Below, one piece after another: positions 1 through 5,485 of a stretch of 7,334 nt of DNA (positions are counted from its first letter, which is position 1; each line of letters opens with the position of its first letter). The notes under the pieces are model-generated. The model had not been told where the DNA came from and did not search any database. It worked only from the letters and a program-made list of their open reading frames with translations. The position numbers were made by a program, and so were the translations under genes. Source of the DNA: an uncultured Clostridia bacterium (GTDB lineage Bacteria > Bacillota > Clostridia > Oscillospirales > Ruminococcaceae); assembly GCA_946533615.1 (NCBI GenBank), contig CAMNBY010000131.1, positions 1-7,334 of the forward strand, read 5' to 3'.

Positions 1-539
1 TCATCGGGGAAATAGTGAGGCCCCTCGGAAGCATATTTGTCGATAGCTTCAAGCACGATGTCAAGGCCGTCGTCATTCACAACGCTTATCGGAATAACCT
101 CATCGAAATCATAGACCGAAGAGTATTCGGTTATTCTTTTAAGCAATTCGGTCTTATCCTCCACCAGGTCGATCTTGTTCATCACAAGTATAACGTGAGC
201 GCGTTTCGAGAATTCAGCTGCAAGAGTCCTTTCGGCATCGGAGACCGACTTTGTACAGTCGGCAACAAGCAGCGCGATATCAAGCTCAGCCACCGAATCA
301 TTTATCGTCTTTATCATGTGCTCGGAAAGCTTGTTCCTCGCTTTGTGCATACCCGGTGTGTCCATAAAGACATACTGTGTCTTATCACGGGTGAGAACGC
401 CTGTGATCTTGGTACGGGTAGTCTGCGGCCTGGCGCTGACAGCGGCTATCTTCTCGCCCACAAGTGCGTTGAGCAGCGAGGATTTGCCCGCGTTCGGCCT
501 CCCTATTATCGTAACGAATGCGTTTTTTGTATCAGTCAT
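1..539 (-). CDS. era: GTPase Era, N-terminal GTPase domain (partial, runs off left edge)
   Basis: Era is a membrane-associated GTPase that binds the 3' end of 16S rRNA and helps 30S subunit maturation. Reading leftwards from ATG at 539, 179 codons are present. Visible motifs are G1 GRPNAGKS (residues 13-20), the switch I/G2 stretch TTRTKITG (40-47), G3 DTPG (60-63) and G4 NKID (121-124). The segment ends in GPHYFPD, matching the end of the Era GTPase domain. The C-terminal KH RNA-binding domain (family length about 300 residues) must lie beyond the left edge. AAAGGA at 548-553 sits 8 bases before the ATG and fixes the start. The gene overlaps the end of dgkA by 8 bases (ATGACTGA), so the two are likely translationally coupled. 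The G5 region reads ISVVNDDG (151-158) rather than a clear SA(K/L), a mild variation. The identification is secure. Confidence 0.95.
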   Translation of the reverse strand, partial: MTDTKNAFVTIIGRPNAGKSSLLNALVGEKIAAVSARPQTTRTKITGVLTRDKTQYVFMDTPGMHKARNKLSEHMIKTINDSVAELDIALLVADCTKSVSDAERTLAAEFSKRAHVILVMNKIDLVEDKTELLKRITEYSSVYDFDEVIPISVVNDDGLDIVLEAIDKYASEGPHYFPD

Positions 540-996
540 TTTTTGTATCCTTTCTTTTGGCGAAGATAAACACAGCCCAGCACACGGCCGAAGCTGCAAG
601 AGGCACAAGCATCAGCGGCTTGTCCCTGAAAAACTCATATAGCTTTATATATCCGTTTTTATCGTCAAACACACAGACGGCCACGCAGACAGAACCGATA
701 GCTGCCGCAAGCACAGCACCCGCGGCGCAGTCCTTAGCTATCCGTGCAGGCTCGGACCTTTGCGGCGAGACCATATCGGTCAGGGCTTCAATGGCGGTGT
801 TTATCTGCTCCAGCGAGATCACCAAGGCAATAACGATATAGACCGCTGCCTTCTTGCCGGAGGTGAGGTCAAAAAACCGCATAAAGATCAATACATAAAA
901 AGCAGCGCAAAAATGAAATCTCATATTGCGCTCGCTCTTTATACAATGTATTATCCCTTTGAAGGCATAGACAAAGCTTTTGAAAAACGCTTTCAT
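532..996 (-). CDS. dgkA: Diacylglycerol/undecaprenol kinase, DgkA family
   Basis: This is an integral membrane lipid kinase. In Gram-positive bacteria this family mainly phosphorylates undecaprenol to recycle the cell-wall lipid carrier (known for the family; substrate inferred here). The 154-residue protein shows the family pattern: an N-terminal amphipathic stretch with FKGI and SERNMRFH (12-28), a first membrane segment around 29-42, a second around 49-62, and the signature ExxNTAIE (63-70). D74, K88-D89 (AKDCAAGAV) and a third segment around 90-110 follow. An additional hydrophobic segment at about 128-146 makes it longer than the usual 120-135 residue Gram-positive members. The reading frame is open upstream to 1110, but that extension lies inside ybeY and is low-complexity; ATG at 996 begins with the expected family N-terminus. 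It is one base downstream of the ybeY stop and overlaps era by 8 bases. Its own ribosome site is weak, so coupling to ybeY is likely. Confidence 0.9.
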   Translation of the reverse strand: MKAFFKSFVYAFKGIIHCIKSERNMRFHFCAAFYVLIFMRFFDLTSGKKAAVYIVIALVISLEQINTAIEALTDMVSPQRSEPARIAKDCAAGAVLAAAIGSVCVAVCVFDDKNGYIKLYEFFRDKPLMLVPLAASAVCWAVFIFAKRKDTKND

Positions 997-997
997 C

Positions 998-1513
998 TCA
1001 GCTCTTGTACTCGTGCTCGTCGATGACGAACGTCTCGTCACGGGAGATGCCGAGGCTGGAAAGGATAGCCTCTTCCTTTTCGCGCATGATGCGCTCCTCG
1101 AGCTTGCCAAGCTCGTGATCGTAGCCCAGCAGATGCAGCATCGAGTGAACTGTCAGAAAGCCGACTTCCCTTTCGAGCGAATGACCATATACCTCGGCCT
1201 GACGCTCCGCTGTCTCGATGGAGATAACAATATCTCCGAGCAGATAAGCGCCTGTCTCCATGTCCTGATCGTAAACACCGTCCTCGCCGAGAGGGAAAGA
1301 AAGAACATCGGTAGGACGGTCAATGTTCCTGAATTCCTTGTTGATCTCGTGTATCTGAGCGTCATCAACAAAGGACACACTTATCTCGTAGCTGTCGTTA
1401 TAGTTCTCGCTTTCAAGAACGGCGTGACAGCATTTCCTTATAAGAAGTCTTATGCCTGTCGGAATTTTTACGGTGTTCTGCTTGTTGGTTATCAGGACTT
1501 TAACCTTTCCCAT
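998..1513 (-). CDS. ybeY: Endoribonuclease YbeY (16S rRNA maturation factor)
   Basis: YbeY is a zinc-dependent single-strand endoribonuclease involved in 16S rRNA 3'-end maturation and ribosome quality control. With the ATG at 1513 the protein has 171 residues, a normal length. The metal-binding motif HxxxHxxxxxH is intact as HSMLHLLGYDH (H123, H127, H133). Upstream are the family blocks SVSFVDD (45-51), INKEFRN (57-63) and DRPTDVLSFP (65-74), with LLGDIVIS (91-98) before the motif. Start choice: longer forms from ATGs at 1537 or 1549 are possible, but AAAGGAAG at 1525-1532 precedes only the 1513 ATG, and the shorter protein aligns better with typical YbeY N-termini. The start overlaps the phoH 3' end by 14 bases. 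The phoH-ybeY neighbourhood is conserved, and both are linked to RNA metabolism. Confidence 0.93.
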   Translation of the reverse strand: MGKVKVLITNKQNTVKIPTGIRLLIRKCCHAVLESENYNDSYEISVSFVDDAQIHEINKEFRNIDRPTDVLSFPLGEDGVYDQDMETGAYLLGDIVISIETAERQAEVYGHSLEREVGFLTVHSMLHLLGYDHELGKLEERIMREKEEAILSSLGISRDETFVIDEHEYKS

Positions 1514-2480
1514 TGCGGTTTGCACTTCCTTTATCATAATATTTTTCATAAGCTTTGATGATATCCTGCACCAGCTTGTGCCTTACGACGTCTTTTTCCG
1601 TGAAGCGGATGATCTCGATGTCATCGACGTCTTTAAGCACCTTGCAGGCCTCGATAAGTCCCGAGCGCTTTGAATCCGGCAGGTCTATCTGGGTAATATC
1701 ACCAGTAATAACGATCTTTGAATTAAAGCCGAGGCGGGTCAGGAACATCTTCATCTGTTCAGGGGTGGTGTTCTGTGCCTCGTCAAGGATAATATATGCG
1801 TCGTCGAGCGTTCTGCCTCGCATATAAGCGAGAGGCGCGACCTCGATGCAGCCTCGTTCCTGCTGTCTTGCAAAGGTGTCGGGGCCGAGCATTTCAAACA
1901 GGGCGTCATACAGCGGCCTTAAATAGGGATCGACCTTGTTTTGAAGATCGCCGGGCAGAAATCCGAGCTTCTCGCCTGCCTCAACCGCAGGTCTCGTGAG
2001 TATGATCTTATTGATCTCGTGGGCGCGGAAGGCTTTTACAGCCATAGCCACAGCCAAATAGGTCTTGCCTGTTCCGGCAGGTCCGACGCCAAGAACGATG
2101 GTGTTGTTCTTGATGGCATCAACATAACGCTTCTGGCCGAGGGTCTTGGGCTTTAAGATGCGGCCGTTCATTGTAACACAGATGCCGTCGTCGGTCAGCT
2201 TGAAAACATTTTCCTGATTTCCCTCTTCGACCAATGAAAAAACATATCTGATATTCTGCTCGTTTATCATCTCGCCCTTGTTTGCAAGCTGTAGCAGAGC
2301 CTCGATAGCCTTTGATGCCGCAAAGACATTTTCCTCGTCGCCCGTTATCCTGATGTCCGAGCCGCGGCTGATGACCGCCACAGAGTATTCCTTCTGGATC
2401 AGATTTATGTTTTCGTCATAGTTGCCGAACAGATTGAGAATGACTTCCATTCTATCGGCGTTGATAGATCTTTCTGCCAT
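1500..2480 (-). CDS. phoH: PhoH-like ATPase/RNA-linked NTPase (YbeZ type)
   Basis: This is a cytoplasmic P-loop NTPase of the PhoH/YbeZ family, which is genetically linked to YbeY and thought to act in RNA processing or ribosome maturation. The 326-residue protein has a KH-like N-terminal region (about 12-65, with FGNYDENINLI and RITGDEENV). Next is Walker A GPAGTGKT (133-140), then LTRPAVEAGEKLGFLPGD (161-178), Walker B with ILDEAQN (231-237) and the sensor-like ITGDITQIDLP (258-268). All are intact. A TTG at 2492 in the same frame would add four residues, but it lies only one base after AAAAGGA (2494-2500) and is unlikely. The ATG at 2480 has that site 13 bases upstream, the same AAAGGA-N13-ATG arrangement as ybeY. 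The gene heads the phoH-ybeY-dgkA-era operon behind the promoter at 2529-2557. Confidence 0.93.
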   Translation of the reverse strand: MAERSINADRMEVILNLFGNYDENINLIQKEYSVAVISRGSDIRITGDEENVFAASKAIEALLQLANKGEMINEQNIRYVFSLVEEGNQENVFKLTDDGICVTMNGRILKPKTLGQKRYVDAIKNNTIVLGVGPAGTGKTYLAVAMAVKAFRAHEINKIILTRPAVEAGEKLGFLPGDLQNKVDPYLRPLYDALFEMLGPDTFARQQERGCIEVAPLAYMRGRTLDDAYIILDEAQNTTPEQMKMFLTRLGFNSKIVITGDITQIDLPDSKRSGLIEACKVLKDVDDIEIIRFTEKDVVRHKLVQDIIKAYEKYYDKGSANRNGKG

Positions 2481-2493
2481 TAAATGTTTCAAG

Positions 2494-2500
2494 TCCTTTT
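2494..2500 (-). promoter_or_regulatory. Ribosome binding site deciding the phoH start
   Basis: AAAAGGA on the minus strand. It is 13 bases from the ATG at 2480 but only one base from the alternative TTG at 2492, which favours the ATG. The spacing is long for a Shine-Dalgarno site but matches that of ybeY in the same operon. Confidence 0.6.
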
Positions 2501-2528
2501 CTTTGTAAGATCATAATGATACACAGTA

Positions 2529-2557
2529 ATTATAACATAAATATTTTAAAAATGCAA
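2529..2557 (-). promoter_or_regulatory. Sigma-A-type promoter of the phoH-ybeY-dgkA-era operon
   Basis: On the minus strand TTGCAT (2552-2557) is followed by a 17-base spacer and a perfect TATAAT (2529-2534). The bases TGT just before it form an extended -10 (TGTTATAAT). The -35 matches TTGACA at only 3 of 6 positions, which the extended -10 can offset. The surrounding 2500-2596 gap is very AT-rich, as expected of a promoter region. Transcription would start near 2522, giving a leader of about 40 bases before phoH. Confidence 0.75.
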
Positions 2558-2596
2558 TTACTTTTATGCTGTTTTTACATATTTTTTTGACGTTTT

Positions 2597-3784
2597 TCAC
2601 TTTGGGATAAAAAAATCCCGCTCCTCACCCATCTGTCCGTAAAGGGTATAGTTCACTTCGAGCAGAACGCCGTCGTCTGTCTCTTTAAGCTCCTCAGTTT
2701 TGTCCCGTATTTCATAGGCGCTGAGAAAGTTGTTCTCGTACTTTTCGGCTTTTTGCTTTGCGGCATCGGTGGCCTGCGCTTTGTTCAGGGCATGAGCCGC
2801 AAAAGTGAATTCCGAGACCTTATTCTCTGTAAACGCAACAGGCAGGTCAAGGCCGAACATCTCGGGGCGGTGCTCGTTTCTGTCGATCAGGTCATAGTTG
2901 CCTTCTGCCCCGTTCAGTACAAGATCAAAGTCAAAGAGCGAAACGGAATAAACGGCCTTTTCCTTCTGCGGCTTGTAGAGCTTTGTCTGGTCGATGAATG
3001 GCTGTTCAAACGTCATTTTGCGCTCGAAGGTGCCGTAGATGCGGCCTGCCGCTCTGGTGTATCTTGCAGAGATGTCGTGCTGCTCTTTGCCGTCTTTATA
3101 GGATATTTTATCTGTAACTACCTTTCCGCTGACAATAGTATCGCCCTTGGCAACTCCGCTCCCTACTGGTTTGAGCAGCTGGCCGTCGAGAAGCTCGACG
3201 CTGTCTATCACGCCGTTTTCTTTGGAAACAATATCAGAGGGCAGCCTGTGAACCGTGAATTCGGGCTTTGGAGTGTATTGCAGTGTGTCGATGATAAGCC
3301 TGTTGCCGTCAGCGCTTATCCCGACCCAGCCGACGTTCTGCACTCTGCTTTTTATCCTGCGCTCAATCACGGTCAGGTCAACGTTTTTCAGGCTGCTGCC
3401 CGCTTTGATGTCGTTTTCCAGCAGCACGTTAAGAATGGCCTGTTTTGTCTTGGGCGAATCGGCCGAAATATCAAATACAAGCACAACATCTGAAAGCAAA
3501 GATATCAGAACAAAGCACACCAGGACGCCGAGCAGCAGGCCTTTTCTTGCAAAACAGGCCTGCAAAAGCGGCACAAAGCCTTTCTTACTGATGATCTCGT
3601 ACTCGCAGTTCAGGCTTTCGAGGAAGCTGCGGACTTCACGCCAGCTCTCAACGCCGATCGTAAAGATCAGGCGTCCGTTTTCTTCTTTTATCCTTCGACA
3701 CTCGATCTTTTCATTCCTGATGAAACGGTAGAGCTTTTGTGAGCAGGCGTTATCGGCGGAAACAGTTACGCTGCCAAAGATCAT
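2597..3784 (-). CDS. yqfD: Sporulation protein YqfD
   Basis: YqfD is a mother-cell sporulation protein under sigma E control in Bacillus; its molecular role is not well defined. This 395-residue copy has the family layout. A soluble N-terminal domain (about 1-75) is followed by a KKGFVPLL...RKGLLLG stretch leading into one membrane segment (about 82-104). A large extracytoplasmic C-terminal region follows. It contains the PSDIVSKENGVIDS block (182-195) and the VAKGDTIVSGKV block (211-222), resembling the lipoyl/biotinyl-like 'KGD.LVSG' hairpin seen in YqfD proteins. The ATG overlaps the yqfC stop as ATGA (3781-3784), indicating translational coupling, with GGAG a few bases upstream. No terminator is visible between its stop and the phoH promoter, so read-through into phoH is possible. 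The length is typical of the family. Confidence 0.9.
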   Translation of the reverse strand: MIFGSVTVSADNACSQKLYRFIRNEKIECRRIKEENGRLIFTIGVESWREVRSFLESLNCEYEIISKKGFVPLLQACFARKGLLLGVLVCFVLISLLSDVVLVFDISADSPKTKQAILNVLLENDIKAGSSLKNVDLTVIERRIKSRVQNVGWVGISADGNRLIIDTLQYTPKPEFTVHRLPSDIVSKENGVIDSVELLDGQLLKPVGSGVAKGDTIVSGKVVTDKISYKDGKEQHDISARYTRAAGRIYGTFERKMTFEQPFIDQTKLYKPQKEKAVYSVSLFDFDLVLNGAEGNYDLIDRNEHRPEMFGLDLPVAFTENKVSEFTFAAHALNKAQATDAAKQKAEKYENNFLSAYEIRDKTEELKETDDGVLLEVNYTLYGQMGEERDFFIPK

Positions 3785-4041
3785 CGCTCTCCGCCCCCTT
3801 TCCTGTTTATCTCCAGTGAAACAGAGAGAACGCTGCCGCCTATCTCAACTGTGTCGGAGCCGTAAACGTCGGCGTGAAGGCCGCTGCCGAGTATTTCGAT
3901 CGTATACTGCTTGGTTTTCACCCGGGCAAGGACCTCGCTGCATTCAAGCAGCTGCCTGCACCCTTCTATCCTTACGCCCTTCGAGGGCTCGATCACTATG
4001 TATGCCGCATCTGTAGGCGGCTTGCGCTTAACGCTGTCCAT
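3781..4041 (-). CDS. yqfC: Sporulation protein YqfC (YabP/YqfC family)
   Basis: This is a small protein of the YabP/YqfC family, made in the mother cell during sporulation (sigma E regulon in Bacillus). It is nearly always found directly upstream of yqfD, as here. The 86 residues show the beta-rich family pattern: AYIVIEPSKGVRIEGCRQLLECSE, then YTIEILGSGLHADVYGSDTVEIGG and a final VLSVSLEI strand. Start choice: a GTG at 4050 is in frame, but it is part of the likely ribosome site GAGGTG (4048-4053), which sits 6 bases before the ATG at 4041, so the ATG is preferred. It overlaps yqfD by four bases. Its function beyond a role in spore formation is unknown. Confidence 0.88.
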   Translation of the reverse strand: MDSVKRKPPTDAAYIVIEPSKGVRIEGCRQLLECSEVLARVKTKQYTIEILGSGLHADVYGSDTVEIGGSVLSVSLEINRKGGGER

Positions 4042-4047
4042 CTGCTT

Positions 4048-4053
4048 CACCTC
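4048..4053 (-). promoter_or_regulatory. Ribosome binding site of yqfC
   Basis: GAGGTG on the minus strand, 6 bases before the ATG at 4041. It overlaps the alternative upstream GTG start, which argues against that start being used. Confidence 0.65.
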
Positions 4054-4059
4054 ACAATT

Positions 4060-4086
4060 ATTATATTATCGGGCTGTCCGACATAT
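4060..4086 (-). promoter_or_regulatory. Candidate sigma-E-like promoter for yqfCD
   Basis: On the minus strand ATATG (4082-4086), a 14-base spacer, then AATATAAT (4060-4067) resembles the sigma-E pattern ATATT-N14-CATACAAT with single or double mismatches. A TATAAT is contained in the same stretch, so sigma A is also possible. The predicted start near 4053 would leave a leader of only about 12 bases, which weakens the call. Confidence 0.35.
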
Positions 4087-4089
4087 ACA
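4061..4089 (+). promoter_or_regulatory. Candidate sigma-E-like promoter for the ylbJ-like gene
   Basis: TTATATT (4061-4067), a 14-base spacer, then CATATACA (4082-4089) resembles the sigma-E consensus TCATATT-N14-CATACAAT. The distance to the ribosome site (4099-4105) allows a short leader. In Bacillus, ylbJ is a sigma-E gene, which fits. The consensus match is partial and made by eye. Confidence 0.42.
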
Positions 4090-4098
4090 TATAAAGCA

Positions 4099-4105
4099 AG
4101 GGGTG
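4099..4105 (+). promoter_or_regulatory. Ribosome binding site deciding the TTG start of the ylbJ-like gene
   Basis: AGGGGTG lies 6 bases upstream of a TTG at 4112. The frame is open much further upstream (to 3911), but that part is antisense to yqfC. There is no ATG between this site and residue 10 of the protein. Confidence 0.75.
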
Positions 4106-4111
4106 AGAGAA

Positions 4112-5173
4112 TTGAAAGTTAAGTATTCTGCGCTTTTCATGATGCTCTGCGCTGCAAGCCTGATATTCTTTTCAGCTGAAGCGGCAGAGGCTTCAAGGGC
4201 GGCTGTGATGCGCTGTATAAACGTGATAATTCCGTCGCTGTTCGCTTTTATGGCGGTGGCGGAGATAATTTGCCGCTGCTCAATACACACAGTTTTGTCA
4301 AAGCCCTTTGACAAGCTCGCCCATCTGCTTTTCGGTATGCCCAAGGGGATGTTCCCGGTGTTTGTTTTATCAAATATCGCAGGCTATCCTGTTGGGCTGA
4401 ATATGCTTGCAGCATCGGTAAAGAACGGCTACACCGACCGACGCTCTGCTGAGCTAATGGCTGTGTATTGCTATGCGGGCGGGCCGTCTTATGCTGTAGC
4501 TGTGGTCGGCGAGGCCGTTTACGGCAGCAAAGCCATCGGGGTAATCATATTTTTCAGTTCTCTATTGACAAATCTTGTATTAGCGACTATAATAAATAGA
4601 GTAGGAAGAATTCGCACCGAAGTGACAGGCGGAGCGTGTCCCCTTTCGGGCGAGATCTTTGTAGGTTCTGTCACCTCTGCGGGCGAGAACCTGCTGAAAA
4701 TGTGCGGTATAATCGTGTTTTTCTCAGGCTTGACAGCGGCGCTCAGGGTCGATAAGCTTATAGAAAGCATCGCCGAACGCGGCTTTATCACCCACAGCAC
4801 AGCCGTTTTGCTGCTGTCTTCACTTGAGATCAGCAATATTACCGACCTGCACCCGACAGCATTCGGCGCAGTACCGTTTGCGGCGGTGGTCTTAGGCTTC
4901 GGTGGTCTCTGCGTTCAGCTTCAGCTGCTGACTGTGCTTAAAGGCGCGTTCTCGTTAAAGTTTTTTTATCTGACCATGCCGATCAGATTTCTGCTAAATT
5001 ATGGCATTTCATGGCTGCTTTGCAGGGCGTTTTTGCCCGATGTTTTGCCAGCTTACGCCTCAGATAATAAAATAATCGTCGAAATAGACAATTTCATACC
5101 ATCAATTTGCTTGATTATGATGATTTTTATATTAGTTTTTAAAAAAAGACTGGCTTTTTTCAGAATAGTATGA
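4112..5173 (+). CDS. ylbJ: Sporulation integral membrane protein, YlbJ-like (nucleoside-recognition/Gate domain)
   Basis: This is a multi-pass membrane protein of 353 residues starting at TTG (4112). It resembles sporulation protein YlbJ, a sigma-E-dependent Gate-domain (nucleoside-recognition) protein needed for proper spore formation; its transported substrate, if any, is unknown. Hydrophobic segments lie at about 5-22, 36-54, 80-102, 116-135, 140-163, 196-212, 230-240, 252-275, 284-305 and 328-344. Family-like features are IPSLFAFMAVAEI (40-52), SNIAGYPVGLNMLA (87-100) with GYPVG, YAGGPSY (121-127) and GFGGLCVQLQ (262-271). It is shorter than the roughly 400-residue Bacillus protein. It stands divergent from yqfCD and upstream of a small Cys-rich gene, with no terminator between. 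The Gate-domain superfamily call is firm; the exact YlbJ orthology is an inference supported by the sporulation neighbours. Confidence 0.68.
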   Translation: MKVKYSALFMMLCAASLIFFSAEAAEASRAAVMRCINVIIPSLFAFMAVAEIICRCSIHTVLSKPFDKLAHLLFGMPKGMFPVFVLSNIAGYPVGLNMLAASVKNGYTDRRSAELMAVYCYAGGPSYAVAVVGEAVYGSKAIGVIIFFSSLLTNLVLATIINRVGRIRTEVTGGACPLSGEIFVGSVTSAGENLLKMCGIIVFFSGLTAALRVDKLIESIAERGFITHSTAVLLLSSLEISNITDLHPTAFGAVPFAAVVLGFGGLCVQLQLLTVLKGAFSLKFFYLTMPIRFLLNYGISWLLCRAFLPDVLPAYASDNKIIVEIDNFIPSICLIMMIFILVFKKRLAFFRIV

Positions 5174-5179
5174 TATAAT
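5171..5179 (+). promoter_or_regulatory. Extended -10 promoter of the small Cys4 protein gene
   Basis: TGATATAAT is a perfect extended -10 (TGnTATAAT). Its first three bases are also the stop codon of the ylbJ-like gene. No good -35 is seen 17 bases upstream (TGGCTT at 5151-5156), as is common for extended -10 promoters. A start near 5186 would give a leader of about 40 bases. Confidence 0.6.
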
Positions 5180-5225
5180 AGTAAGGTAGGAAATTCTATA
5201 GCTTTTCAAAGGAGTGTTATATACT

Positions 5226-5441
5226 ATGGCTAAAAAGAAGAACTTTTTTGGTAATGGGATCGCACCCTCGTGCTCGTATTGCGCATTCGGCAATCGTTCC
5301 AAGGAGGGTAACAAGGTCCTGTGTGAAAAGCAGGGACTTGTTGATGCAGACTATAACTGCAAGAAGTGGCTCTACGACCCTATCAAGCGTGTGCCCAAGA
5401 AGCAGCTGAGTATCCCGAACCAGGAAGACGATATTATCTAA
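5226..5441 (+). CDS. Small conserved-looking Cys4 protein of unknown function (71 residues)
   Basis: Function not recognised. The 71-residue soluble protein starts at ATG 5226 with AAAGGAG (5208-5214) 11 bases upstream; a GTG at 5214 overlaps that site and is unlikely. It has four cysteines spaced Cx2C-x13-Cx11C (C16, C19, C33, C45: CSYC, VLCEKQG, YNCKKW), which suggests a small zinc-ribbon or metal-binding fold. The N-terminus is lysine-rich (MAKKKNFFG), the middle has a basic YDPIKRVPKKQ stretch (50-60), and the tail is acidic (QEDDII). No signal peptide or membrane segment is present. I have an impression of similar short proteins in other Clostridia, which a search would have to confirm. 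Its own promoter and a strong terminator make it a separate unit, and the strong expression signals and uniform codon use support a real gene. A role in RNA binding or sporulation is possible but unproven. Confidence 0.82.
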   Translation: MAKKKNFFGNGIAPSCSYCAFGNRSKEGNKVLCEKQGLVDADYNCKKWLYDPIKRVPKKQLSIPNQEDDII

Positions 5442-5453
5442 GCTAATAGTTTT

Positions 5454-5485
5454 GGCGGCATAGTGATATGCCGCCTTTATTTTTT
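5454..5485 (+). terminator. Intrinsic terminator of the small Cys4 protein gene
   Basis: A perfect 9-bp stem, GGCGGCATA (5454-5462) with TATGCCGCC (5467-5475), a 4-base GTGA loop and the tail TTTATTTTTT (5476-5485). It begins 12 bases after the stop. On the minus strand the hairpin is followed by AAAAC, not a T-run, so it should not work well for the convergent yunB. Confidence 0.93.

Noticed and set aside
997..1110. N-terminal extension of DgkA upstream of 996
   Set aside because: It would overlap ybeY by over 100 bases and is a serine/arginine-rich shadow sequence; the family N-terminus starts at the ATG at 996.
980..1558. 192-codon plus-strand open frame
   Set aside because: Antisense to ybeY, whose zinc motif and operon position are unambiguous.
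2753..3493. 246-codon plus-strand open frame
   Set aside because: Antisense to yqfD; the translation is unlike any protein family I recognise and is a by-product of codon bias.
3911..4111. 67-codon N-terminal extension of the ylbJ-like protein
   Set aside because: Antisense to yqfC and not membrane-like; the strong ribosome site at 4099-4105 points to the TTG at 4112.
5141..5160. Possible hairpin AAAAAAG/CTTTTTT near the end of the ylbJ-like gene
   Set aside because: The stem is almost all A-T, lies inside the coding region and has no separate T-tail, so it is unlikely to terminate transcription.
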